Below are positions 42,566 through 53,036 of a stretch of DNA of 62,000 nt, one piece after another (the first letter of the stretch is position 1; each line of letters starts with the position of its first letter). Under the pieces are notes generated by a model. That model was given only the letters and a program-made list of their open reading frames with translations, had not been told where the DNA came from and ran no database searches. The stretch is taken from NCBI RefSeq assembly GCF_963678635.1, contig NC_087067.1:42941829-43003828 (forward strand), written 5' to 3'. Origin of the DNA: Symsagittifera roscoffensis. Taxonomy: Eukaryota > Xenacoelomorpha > Acoela > Convolutidae. The translations under genes and the position numbers were made by a program.

Positions 42566-42618
42566 CTTTTTCCGTTTTCGCCTTCTTGTCTGTCTTTTTG
42601 GGAGACGACGATGATGAC
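42566..42618 (-). CDS. Charged YGE gene: small exon
   Basis: The acceptor TTCCCTATTTCAG ends at 42619; the donor is AAAAAG|GTACGA. It encodes SSSSSPKKTDKKAKTEK. 53 bases (1+17 codons+1), phases consistent on both sides. Confidence 0.7.
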
Positions 42619-43738
42619 CTGAAATAGGGAAAGTTTGAGCAAGGCCAGGCAAAAATGCACAGTATAAAGAAGAATCCCAACAATCACAAATTAAGTGTCT
42701 GTTATGGTCCCAGGGAGAAAGGGAAAAATCAATTTGTTCTAGGTAGAAAATGTTTAGAAAAAGCCAACAAGTTTTCGAAAACAGAAGCCAATTCCTCCGG
42801 AATTTTGGGGAATCAAAAAGAAAAAATCCATTGTTTTGGTTTTAGATGTTTTCTGAATTATTCACAAAAAATCATTGTTATGAAAAAAACCACCCCGAGC
42901 CTAAATCTTCCGTTACTTTCATTACGAAAGTCGGAACAGGTATCTTTTGGCTGAGTAAATACTGGTTGTCAAATTTAGACAAATTTAGACAATTTAGACT
43001 CGGTGAAATTTGTTAGTTTTAAATTAACTTTTGGCTAAGTTATGATATGTACGTTGCAAGTTTTTCAAAATTTTAAACAAATTCTTCAGTAATTGGGAGT
43101 TGTAGCCGAATAATTTTAATGGTAAAAAACACTATTTTAGCTCTTTCCAAAACAAATTACAATTGATTTATTATTAGAAATTTTGCTTTCACACAATATT
43201 GTATGCATGGTTGCGCATTATCTTCTATGGTGGCGACCAGCGTTTTCAATTTTGCCAAATGAAAACAACAACAACAGCAGATAAAGAATCAAAAAATTAA
43301 AGTAAATTGTACGAAACACGGATGAACTCTTTTTTATTCTCTAAAATTTTTTAAATTGTTACTTTCCTGATAAATAATGCCAGGCGCGTTTTTTGATATT
43401 GAGTTGCTTAAGTTGACATTCATTTGAAATGAAACCAAAATTTAAAGGGACTAAAACACATTATAAGTAAGACAATTTTTTCCCCAAGAAAGCTGAAAAA
43501 TTACAAGTCCTAAATGAGCTACATTTGCTACGTTCAATAAAACAAAAAAAAACAAATGAAAACTAAATAAATTTCTGTATAGTCTCTTGGTTAATGTGAG
43601 CTAAAGTGATGTCTAAAAGCTGTATAAATATCCAAAAGTATCGTTATTTTTATCTGTTTAAGTCTCAAATTTAACGTAAATTGTAACTATTTTAGTGAAC
43701 TAAACTACGTTTAATATGAGACCTACACAGATAACAAT

Positions 43739-43790
43739 AAGACTGCTCGTATATCAGGGCAAATCTTGAGTGTTCCGACTGTCCTTTAAT
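43739..43790 (+). repeat. Dispersed ACTGCTC/TTCCGACTG motif
   Basis: AAGACTGCTCGTATATCAGG...GTTCCGACTGTCC. The same ~50 bp module, with palindrome core ATCAGGGC-N3-GCCCTGA, occurs at 46452-46507, inverted at 57378-57432, near 40355 and 60330, and in both orientations inside each unit of the 1316 bp array. Confidence 0.7.
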
Positions 43791-44499
43791 TCATATCGAA
43801 TAGTTTTTGGGAAAAGAAAACATTGAAAACGTATCAATTTTGGACAATATCAGAGTGTGAAATATTGAGTCGTACGAAATTATCTAGCCTCAATTCAATT
43901 TGGAATGATTCTGTTGTGCGGGATCATTCGCCACGCATAAATAAGTCGCGTTACGTTCTCAGCATTATGAAAAAACTATTCAAAACGCGCATAACTTAGT
44001 TCAAAACATGGCCAAATTGGCAATTTTCAAACCCCCAAAAACTTTACAGAAAATATATTTTTAAATGTGAACTTAGAAAACCGATACTTTCAATGAAGTC
44101 GAAAATTTTTTGTTGAAAATTATGATTTCGATCAGCAAAAATTGATTGAATAAAAAAAACCTCACCGAGCGTAAATATTCCATTTTCTTCGAAAACTGGA
44201 ACAATAACGATGCTTTTTAAAATTTTTGGTACAGCCTGTCTTTCCGTTCATTTAGGCTCAAGTGATGGCTTACAAAAAATATAAAATTACCACTATTTTA
44301 GTCGCAATTACTTAAGCAAAGATTTGGTTAGTTCGCCATCTGTTCAAAATTGTTTGGATTTTTTTTCGATTTTGTCTATTTTGTATTTTTTGAAAGAGTT
44401 TGAACCAAGTGTTGCCGTCACCAGGCATCTGTATAAATTTGAACTGAGTTTTGACGCAACAGCCATACATATAAAAATCGATCAGTTTGTGACTGAGGT

Positions 44500-44743
44500 T
44501 AGGGGCGAATCTAGGATTTTCTCGAGGGGAGAGGGCGGGTTTTCAAAAAATTTTCGAAATTTTTGACAACCTTTTTTTTATTTTTCAGGTCGACCAAATT
44601 GATTTTCCGAGCTCTTCTAAAGCACTAAAAAGCGCTAAAAAGACACTAAAAAGACATTAAAAAGATTCCTAAAGCACCAAAAAGCACTAAAAAGGACCCT
44701 TGCGGGGGGGGGGGCATTCGCCCCCTCCCTAAATCCGCTCCTG
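44500..44743. mobile_element. hAT-type MITE (AGGGGCG ends)
   Basis: Ends TAGGGGCGAATCTAGGATTT and AAATCCGCTCCTG are inverted repeats. The flanks ACTGAGGT (44492-44499) and ACTGAGGA (44744-44751) form an 8 bp target duplication with one change. The interior has iterated AAAGCACTAAAAAG units. No transposase. Confidence 0.75.
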
Positions 44744-45055
44744 ACTGAGGATGCTTTAAAAACATGTTTTACTCTTTGGATCTCTTTAACTATCCCCTCC
44801 TTTGCAAAGAGGGGGAGATTCCTTAATAGGTACAAAACATACATATGCTTAACCATTCAATTATTTGTTTTTGAATCATTTATTTTTGTTACTAGAGTTA
44901 TTTCTTTTTGTCACTAGGTACCTTAGGGAGGGAATAGTTAACGAGCTAAGCGTTAAGATTCGTGACTTGACGTGGGGAAAAACACCCAGAACAAAATTTC
45001 CTCCTCACTCGGCAATCTGACAATAATGCTGACTTATTTTAATTTTTGAACTTAC

Positions 45056-45082
45056 CTTCACCGTACGGATTTGATTTCTGAG
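45056..45082 (-). CDS. Candidate 27 bp microexon
   Basis: TTTTTTATCCAG| ... GGTGAAG|GTAAGT gives 27 bases reading QKSNPYGEG, with the same YGE motif as the gene around it. Its phase (1/1) does not fit the intron it lies in (phase 2), so it would need an alternative partner. It may be unused. Confidence 0.3.
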
Positions 45083-45373
45083 CTGGATAAAAAATTTTCT
45101 AATCTAACCTAGTCTTTCGTGTTTTCTCTACAGAAACAAATTTCTGGTCACTTACTGTCTATTAGGAAGATTTTTTCGTCAGAAGAAAATGAACATACGA
45201 GGTACTGTTAATACCTTTACAAAGAATTTGTTTGGTATGTTATTTGTAAGAATTTGTGAGAAACTGTAAGAATTGCTAAGATACTTTTAAGAGCTTGTTA
45301 GGTACGAGTAGTATATTTATACTAGTATTATATTTATCCGGTTAACCATTTTCCACCATCGCACTTCACTCAC

Positions 45374-45460
45374 TGCACATTGATCTCTTCCGTTGATTTC
45401 TTCTCCCCTGAAGATTCGCCATATCGACCCCCTCCGTACTCCAAATTCTCATCACTGCTG
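45374..45460 (-). CDS. Charged YGE gene: exon
   Basis: Acceptor TTGTTTCCAG at 45461, donor GTGCA|GTGAGT at 45373. It encodes SSDENLEYGGGRYGESSGEK and STEEINVQ. 87 bases (1+28 codons+2). Confidence 0.75.
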
Positions 45461-45823
45461 CTGGAAACAAATCAGAGCAGAGAGAATATAGATTCTACAA
45501 AGACAGTTATGAACTGAAACTTTTTCATTTAAATTAAATAAATTAGTGAATGATAATAGACAGATAATTTTTTAAAATTCTGAATTTCTCTCAATTGACT
45601 CATAAGAAGTATAAGAAGTTTGCGTTGTTAAAGTTTGGCAGCCCATGAGGCAATATTCTGGAAATAAAATTGAGTTGGAAAACTAAAAGCAAAGTTAAAG
45701 ACAAAACTATATCAAAACTTGTTAACTTTGACTTACTGGTTGTGCTTTGAGCATGCACTGACAAAATGTATTAGAAAAAACTTCATAGAATAATAAAACA
45801 ATCGAATGTTTGCATGAAGGCTT

Positions 45824-46050
45824 GGCTCTTTTCCAGTTTCCCCCCCCCCCCCACCTTTCAAAATACCGAGTTTTATGTTTGTTTTACGTGGTATTACGGC
45901 TAAATGCGTGATGTTACGCTGTAAAGTATGAAGAACAAATCTGTTCACAGTTGTTGATTTGCTCACCACGCCAAATTTCATTGCATTATGACAAGGTTAA
46001 ATAAGCTTTTCAAAGTTGAATTTGAAAGGGGGGGGAACTGGAAAAGAGCC
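45824..46050. mobile_element. hAT-type MITE, GGCTCTTTTCCAGT family, copy 1
   Basis: Inverted ends GGCTCTTTTCCAGTTTCCCC and CCCCAACTGGAAAAGAGCC-type, 227 bp. Perfect 8 bp target duplication GAAGGCTT at 45816-45823 and 46051-46058. No coding capacity. Confidence 0.88.
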
Positions 46051-46151
46051 GAAGGCTTATACCGAAGTATATCAAAAATTAGTGTAGATCTACTTAAAAA
46101 AAACTTTTTATTCTAAAACAGATTTCAATCGTAAAGAAAGAACTGCCGTAC

Positions 46152-46267
46152 TTCTCTCCGTAAACTTCGTCTTTTCGCTTCTTTTTCTTCTTGCTCTCCT
46201 TATTCTTGTTTGATTCTTTTTTCGTCTTTTCTGTACTCTTGTTCTTCTTCTCACTATACTTTTCGGT
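46152..46267 (-). CDS. Charged YGE gene: Lys-rich exon
   Basis: The acceptor GTTATAG ends at 46268; the donor is GAGAA|GTACGG. It encodes TEKYSEKKNKSTEKTKKESN and KKKKKRKDEVYGE. 116 bases (38 codons+2), phase-compatible with both neighbours. Confidence 0.7.
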
Positions 46268-48328
46268 CTATAACAACTTCACACTTGTAATCAGTGCAGA
46301 AATCTCGATGGGGTTATATTGTGGGGGGGGGGGGGGGGGGGGCCAGGATGAGCAGCTATGAAAATGTACTTATAAGAGCAATGGAAGATAATTTTGAAAA
46401 ATACGCCTGAGCAGTCAACAGTCAACAAAAAAGTTGTTTTTTTTTCTCTTAACAAGACTGCTTGTATATCAGGGCGAGGCCCTGAATGGTCCGACTGCAC
46501 TTTAAGGCCGATTTAAAAATTTTGGTAGAATCATTATCACTCTTAATGAGTGTCAAGAATACTTGCTTATAATCGATTAAAAAAGATTATAATCCCAATA
46601 TTTTTCACATCAATATAATGTATTATAACCGACTATAATCGATTAAAATGGATTTTTTTTCAGAAGTTCGTGATGAAGTTTGCAATTATTTTCAAAGGTA
46701 TTTCTTTTCCTGTTTAATTCAGTTGCTTCGTTTTACGTTTCAAATTTTTCATACTTTTCACATAATACTTAATAATTTAAAAACTTCTGTTTTTTTAATT
46801 TGGCAGTTTAAGATTTTATTTTTAGTTATTTTTTACCAACGCCATGGTAAAAAAAATCGCCATTCGCCCACTTTTATTATCGCCTTTTGCCCACTTCCCA
46901 CCATCACGTTCAAGTAAAGGGGCTCATTGGTTGAACGGGGGGTAGTTAATGGTTGATGGGGGATGTTTGACCGGGGTGTTGACTCAACGTAAACTCCAAC
47001 GCATCTTCTTTTTGAAAACGCACCGTGTTTTTCTTTTGGCTACTCGAAACTCAAACAAGGTTGAAAGACCAGAACTGATTTTACTCAAAAAATAAATTCA
47101 AAAATGCTTAAATATTGTGAAAAAACAAACACAAATGAGAAAACGGATGAAAAAACTATATCAAAACTCATTGAAAACAATAAAAAAATAACAAGTTTTT
47201 GATGTTACAAATTTTTACGCTCAAAAATTTTTGAATTGCACTTTCGACGAAAACAAGAATAACCTGTGCTGTGCAAGTAAAACAGAAAGTTCCGATCACA
47301 CTAAAGTACATTAGAAAAAACTTTTCAATTAAACTTTTTTCAAATTACCGATGTTTTTTGTTCGTTGTGTGCTTAAAGTATTTGATGAAAACCTAGAAAT
47401 TTGGAATATTTGAATATTTGAATAGGCAACGGTTTCTGTCGAAACATGACATAAAAAATAAAAAGAAAACAATTTCTAAAAATAGTTTTTTTTATTCAAT
47501 TTTTCGCAAATGTTTTTTTTTTAATTTTAAATATTTTCATTCTAAAAATGGCTCTTGTAAAACTTAACATTAGGAAAAATTGACATGAGTGGAGATAAAC
47601 TAAAGCCAATCTTCCTAAAGTACAATCTTTCAAAACCAATCTTTCTAAAGTACGCCCGCTCGCTTTTCTTGCTCGAACTTGGACTTCAACTCAAAACTTT
47701 CATACCGGTTTTTCTCGGCACTGGAAAAGTTTTTTGAAAATTTTCTTAGGTCTCTAGAATCAGAGCTAGAAAAGTCTTTAATTGATATATCAGCCCCCCC
47801 CCCCCCCTATCATGAGGATTAATTATCAAAATTGGGTTTGGTTCAAAAACAAATAATGCCTGCTCTCTCGCTTTACTCGGTCGAAAAAAGACATAAACAA
47901 AAAATTTCAGACCGGTTTTTCTCAACACTGGAAAAAAACGTTCAGAATTTTTTACAATGTGTTCAACTCGTGACTGAAAGGCCCCTAACATGATATATCA
48001 CTCAACTAAGCCCGATGATTATTTGCGGTGCCTGATTTTGCGTCTAAAACAAAAAAAAATAAAACACACCCGTACGAGAAGTTTCTCTCCATTTTTCAAA
48101 TGTTTGTAACAACCAACAAAAGCAGCATTTTTGTAGTAGTTTTAATAATTTTTATTTTATCGATCATAACAATTATATTAGAAATAATCATAATCATAAT
48201 CATAATCGGAATCATCATAATACTCGCATTAAAATAACCTACGATTAAAACTGTAATGTCAATGATGCTACTTACTTCCAATTGTTTCGAAAAGTTATCT
48301 TATTTAAAGTTTTTTGAAAAAAAAACAC
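46268..48328. other. Intron, repeats
   Basis: Contains a run of G (46323-46342), the dispersed motif at 46452, and two copies of a CGGTTTTTCTC(G/A)(G/A)CACTGGAAAA phrase near 47705 and 47912. A degenerate ATAATC microsatellite lies at 48185-48220. No exon supported. Confidence 0.4.
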
Positions 48329-48396
48329 CGTTTTATTCATTTTTCGAAAAAGATTGATTAAGTTATCAAAATCGTCTTCAATGTCATCTGATGCTG
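48329..48396 (-). CDS. Charged YGE gene: exon
   Basis: The acceptor TTTGTTTCAG ends at 48397. It encodes ASDDIEDDFDNLINLFRKMN; the donor AAAACG|GTGTTT is weak. 68 bases (2+22 codons) link the exon at 50002-50098 (phase 1) to 46152-46267 (phase 0) correctly. Confidence 0.55.
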
Positions 48397-49767
48397 CTGA
48401 AACAAAGAAAAAAATCAAAATTCATTTTCACGGTTTCATGCATCTCAAATCAAGTTCGTCGATTGAGTTTTCAGTTTTAAAAGTAAGTACTTCCTTTTTT
48501 ATTATTTGCCTGTGTTTTGCTTTATTTGGATTGAAGAAATAAGCGAAAGCAGGGTATGCCCACTGAACTGATTTTAAATAAGAATTATTCTACAAAATTG
48601 TACAATTCTCGTTATTTTAAAAGCAATCTCTGATCACTACACATCAAAATTAAAGGATGCTTAGAAGTAAAAAAAAACATGAATAATTCGACTCGACAAT
48701 TTTAGGAAAAATATACAGTTATGTATACTTTTACTCTTTTGTTCCTTATTTGTTGACAGTTTTAATCTTTTGTTACTTATTTCTCATTTAAGCAGAATTT
48801 TGGACAAACTTCAACTATTGCTCATTATGGCATCAAGTAACCTTTGTTTCTCAAGCTGTTGAAAATTGTAGCAAAAAAATTTGTTAATACTATCATTATT
48901 TTAACATTAAACAAAACCTTTCTCCTCGGATGATTGACATTAAGCAAAACCTTCCTCCTCGAATGATTGTTGTATCTATCATTATTTTAACATTAAACAA
49001 AAGATTTTACCCTTCCTCCTCAAATGATTCTCCGGCAACAGAAACACTTCTGACGGTATTTTTAGTGACAGGATTTTTTTTCAAATAAAAAAACTTGCGT
49101 CATTTTGGGTTTTGAATTTTTTCGAAGCTCTCAACTTTCAATTTTTCTGTTTTTCAAGGCAAAAGTTAGGTTATGGTAACTAAAACAAGCAATGAAGAAG
49201 GTTTTCTTGAAAACACTTTCCACGTTTTTTATTTTATTTTTCATTTTGCTAGGTTTTATGTCTATATACTTAAATAACTTAAGTTTACAAAAAGTGAGAA
49301 AAATTAAATGAATTTTGTTGCTACAATTATAGTTTTGGCCTCAGATAACAATAGTGATTCAAGCATTTTGTATTCTAAAAAAACCTGTTTTGTTAAACCT
49401 TAATTAAAAGATTTTTTTTTGAAAATTTTTCAAATTTCTTGATACTGCGTAAATGAATGGAATTTAAAATCGCTATTAAGATCTTAGAACAGAAAAAAAT
49501 TGACTGCGATCTAAAGTTGCCAAGCTGAGGTGAACTTTTTTGACCATTCAAAAGTTCAATTCGGTCAAACAGTTTCAATTGTGATCAAAACATGCTCTTT
49601 TTACTCTTGTAAAGAAATTGTTTTATGGTGAAAAGCATTCAAAAAAGAAAAACAAAACAAGAAAGCTATTGAAAAGTATTTAGTTGCATTAGTTTTCTTT
49701 GTTCAGTATATGGTATAACAATGCTTATTACGATGAAAGAAGTTGTTATCACATTTGCAACTTACTC

Positions 49768-49990
49768 GGTTGTTTTCCACCCATAACAGCAAGTTTTCCA
49801 TTTTTAAAATTGTCTTACGTGTTTTTTTTGACTAAATGCGTGATGTTGCCAGGTAAGGTATGAAAAACAAGTGTCTTGATAAGACAAGCGTCACCATGCA
49901 AATTTTCATTACGTTACGACAAGGTAAATATAGTTTTTCAAAACTGAATTGAATTTGGGGGAGGGGGATGAGTGAAAGAGAGTCAGAGCC
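49768..49990. mobile_element. Old, diverged copy of the GGCTCTTTTCC MITE
   Basis: The interior phrases TTTGACTAAATGCGTGATGTT, CACCATGCAAATTTTCATTACG and ACGACAAGGTAAATA align with copy 1. The ends are eroded (GGTTGTTTTCCA, GTCAGAGCC). Confidence 0.6.
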
Positions 49991-50001
49991 CGTTTACTCA
50001 C

Positions 50002-50098
50002 CTGCAAAGTTTGAAACCTTCAGGGGACGGATGTTACTTTTTTCAGGGATCCGCCTGCGGTGCAAAAAAGACAATTGAAAGTTTTTTTTGTAATCCAC
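50002..50098 (-). CDS. Charged YGE gene: second coding exon
   Basis: Acceptor AAAATTGCAG at 50099 and donor TTTGCAG|GTGAGT at 50001 are both strong. It encodes VDYKKNFQLSFLHRRRIPEK and SNIRPLKVSNFA. 97 bases, phase 0 in, phase 1 out. Confidence 0.72.
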
Positions 50099-50138
50099 CT
50101 GCAATTTTAAAACCTTATAGAACGAAAATAGGCTCTTT

Positions 50139-50351
50139 GGCTCTTTTCCAGTCCCCCCTTTCGAAATACCGAGTTTTTGTTTGTTTTACGTATTATTACG
50201 GCTAAATGCGCAATGTTACGATGTACAGTATGGAAAAAAAATCTGGTCACAGTTGTCGATTTATTCACCACGCCAATTTCACTGCATTATGATAACGTTA
50301 AATAAAGCTTTTCTAAATTGAATTTGAAAGGGGGGAAACTGGAAAAGAGCC
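50139..50351. mobile_element. GGCTCTTTTCC MITE nested in another copy
   Basis: 213 bp, closely related to copy 1. Left duplication GGCTCTTT (50131-50138), right AGCTCTTT (50352-50359). These eight bases are the tip of an older element continuing at 50352, so this copy landed in its relative's terminus. Confidence 0.8.
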
Positions 50352-50571
50352 AGCTCTTTTACAATTGCCCCCATGTTTCAAATTCGCAATTTTTTTGGTT
50401 GTTTGATGTTTTAATTTGGCTGAAGGCGTAAAATTATGATGTCAGCTATGAAGAACAAATGTGATCACAATAGTAAGTTTGTTCACCATGCAAAACATTT
50501 CATTTCATTGTGACAACTTAAAATTATTTTTTCAAAACTGAAATCAAATGTGGGGGGAGTGCAAAAGAGCC
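50352..50571. mobile_element. Older MITE copy, host of the nested insertion
   Basis: Resumes AGCTCTTTTACAATTGCCCC and ends GGGGAGTGCAAAAGAGCC at 50571; its displaced tip is 50131-50138. The outer flanks CGAAAATA and CAAAAATT agree at six of eight bases, consistent with an old target duplication. Confidence 0.65.
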
Positions 50572-50652
50572 CAAAAATTAAAGCATGTAAGGTTTCATAT
50601 ATTTCGATTATCAGGGCTGCTGGGCTATAATGAGAATGAGCCAAAATTTTAC

Positions 50653-50697
50653 CGGCATTGACTGCCTCTGGGAGTTGGACGTCACTGTTGTCGGCAT
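50653..50697 (-). CDS. Charged YGE gene: first coding exon
   Basis: ATG at 50697 (ATAATGCCG), reading MPTTVTSNSQRQSMP, donor CCG|GTAAAA in phase 0 as needed by exon 50002-50098. With the other eight exons (45+97+68+116+87+53+228+240+281 bases) the sum is 1215, exactly 405 codons. No promoter element could be identified upstream. Confidence 0.55.
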
Positions 50698-50879
50698 TAT
50701 AAAAAATCAGATCAGTCGAAAGAACTAGTAATTAAAAAATAAGTTTTCGCAAAATCCAATTTGAACAAGCTTACAATTATATGGAAAACTCACGTTTTCT
50801 TTTAGCACGTGTTACAATTTTTAGTTTCAATTACAAAACACTGGATCTGATTAAAACTATTTATGCTTTGACCGTTTTC

Positions 50880-51071
50880 GGCTTTTTTTCTTTTTCCCCC
50901 ACCTCACACGAACATCAGTTTTATGGAGTAAAGAGTGGTTTTACAAGGTAAGACCAAACAAATTTGTCATGGCCAAACTAGTCCGTATGTCAATGTTCAT
51001 AACAATCGAACAATGTGAACAAAAGATTTACAGGGAAAAATTTGCAGGCCGGGAAAAACTGAAAAAGAGCC
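50880..51071. mobile_element. hAT-type MITE, subfamily with GGCTTTTTTT end
   Basis: 192 bp with ends GGCTTTTTTTCTTTTTCCCC and ACTGAAAAAGAGCC. Perfect 8 bp target duplication CCGTTTTC at 50872-50879 and 51072-51079. Confidence 0.88.
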
Positions 51072-51151
51072 CCGTTTTCATCCATCACCGCAACAAAACA
51101 CAAGTTACCACGTGACCAGCACCAGAGCAGAGATTGAGGGGGGCTCTTTTT

Positions 51152-51354
51152 GGCTCTTTTTCCTTTTCCCCCACACCTCACTCAAACATGAATTTTATGG
51201 TCTAACAAAAGGTTTTACAAGCTTAATTATGAAGACCAAATATGTTTGTTATGGCCTAATTAATCTGCATGTCGAAATTCACGTCAATCGGACAAAGTGA
51301 ACAGTAACTTCAAATATAAAAGTTTGCAGGTGGGGGGGAAAAGGAAAAAGAGCC
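51152..51354. mobile_element. Second nested MITE
   Basis: Ends GGCTCTTTTTCCTTTTCCCC and GGGGGAAAAGGAAAAAGAGCC-type. Flanks CTCTTTTT (51144-51151) and CTCTTTTC (51355-51362). They are again the tip of another family member, which starts GG at 51142 and continues from 51355. Confidence 0.8.
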
Positions 51355-51568
51355 CTCTTTTCCTCTCCCCTCCCATACCTGAGAATCCTTATGAGTATTT
51401 TTTTACTGTTCGCATTGTCCGATTGATAAAATTGGTATGTAGAATAATGTCACGATAAGCATAATTGGTGTTGATATTTAACCTTGTAAAGCCCCTTGTA
51501 GTCGTTGCATCATAAAATTGATTCCTACGCGGGGTGGAGGGGGGGTGGGAAGTGAAGGGGAAAAGAGC
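51355..51568. mobile_element. MITE interrupted by the copy at 51152
   Basis: Continues CTCTTTTCCTCTCCCCTCCC and ends GAAGGGGAAAAGAGCC at about 51568. The interior (ACTGTTCGCATTGTCCGATTG) is the reverse complement of the inserted copy's interior, so it lies in the opposite orientation. Confidence 0.7.
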
Positions 51569-53036
51569 CCAAGGGGGTTATTGTTATTCTCATGAGCAAA
51601 AGACCAAAAGCGCTCAAATTCTCATGACTTATGATTAGCTAGAAATTTTGCGAATTCGGTCTTTTGCGCATGAGGCTTTTCGGCCGCGAATTCAGACAAA
51701 AGGTCCACCCGAAGTAAAATGTGTGGTAGAACTCTTTAAACAGCCAAGACAAAAACGGTTTATAAAAAACAATATTTTGAAATAACCTCTGACGAGCAAT
51801 TTGACAGTGAAAACATACAAAAACGTGTATTTGAAATTTAACCAAAATTTCAGGGCTTTGAGGGGTGATTTGTTTCTCAAAGTCAATTGTTCATTCAAAA
51901 GTTTTTATGTTCAGATACGAAAGATACAAGTCTTTGTAAGCTGAAAATTGTATGAATATCATGGTTTTAAAGTTAAGGCCACGACATCAATTGGTTAGTG
52001 CGAAGGAACTGACTTTCGTTGCTTTTTTGACAACTTGAGTTATCAATTAAGATGCGAAACCAGAAATGATTGGTCAGAATAGATAGTTTGACAGTCATAA
52101 CTTCCGCTGCTTTCAATTGCAAGAAAAAGTTACGAAAATCACGACAAACAACGAAAATCCTGGCGCTTATTTTCGCTGACCTCAGCCATGGTTTAGTGCC
52201 AACTTTCATTTATTTCCATCATAGTCGACAAAATGTTTCAAGCATTGATCACCGCAGTAATTTATAACAACTAAAATGTTGAGTTTTTATGAACCAATCG
52301 GCCAAGAAGATTGTCGGAAAACTTCGGGCCTGTATTTAATCTTATTACATTCAACAAACAAGCAAAGTTATTGGAATTAATGAAAACCAAATGATAAGTT
52401 TTTAATTCTGATCGTGTCTTTTTAATTCACTTGAAGTCACAATTATATGGCATTTGCTCGAAACCTTCCTTGTTCATATTAGTATAATATCTAGTGTAAT
52501 ATCTAGTAGCAATTTAATTTTGCAAAAACTTGCTCCATTTTCTACGAAAATTTAGTATAGTTTTATAAAAACAACGTTTAGTTAAAATCATTTGCTTGTT
52601 CCCATTTCAGAGAGAAAACAGATATTGATTTTTTTCAAAGAAATAACCATAAAAACAATTATTGTACCTTCAATTTAATTGAGATAGTCTGATAATTTGA
52701 AAAAATCCAAAAAACTTTTGTACAGAGCACTTATTTGACGTCGATACATTTTTTGGTGAGCGATCTAGATTTATATTTGCAGGGGCGTTTTTTTGTAAAA
52801 TACAAAAGTTTAATTAATCATTTTATGTTTTTTTAATCATCAATCATCGTTTTATGTTTTTTCATTTAAATCAATAAACTTCTGTTTCTATGATCAATCT
52901 TTGTTATACGTTTTACCGAATTATCATCTATCAAAATTATTGTAGAATTCCAAAGGTTTCTTTGAAAACAAATTTTGGTGCATACAAACTCAACAAAAAA
53001 CGAGCTAGAGTTCCTCCACGCTTCAGTTCCTCCACG
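51569..53036. other. No gene recognised
   Basis: AT-rich with short chance ORFs only. No repeat family that I could place. Confidence 0.4.

Noticed and set aside
51973-52267. Overlapping ORFs near 52 kb on both strands
   Set aside because: No splice-site context, domain, or phase relation to neighbours; likely chance.
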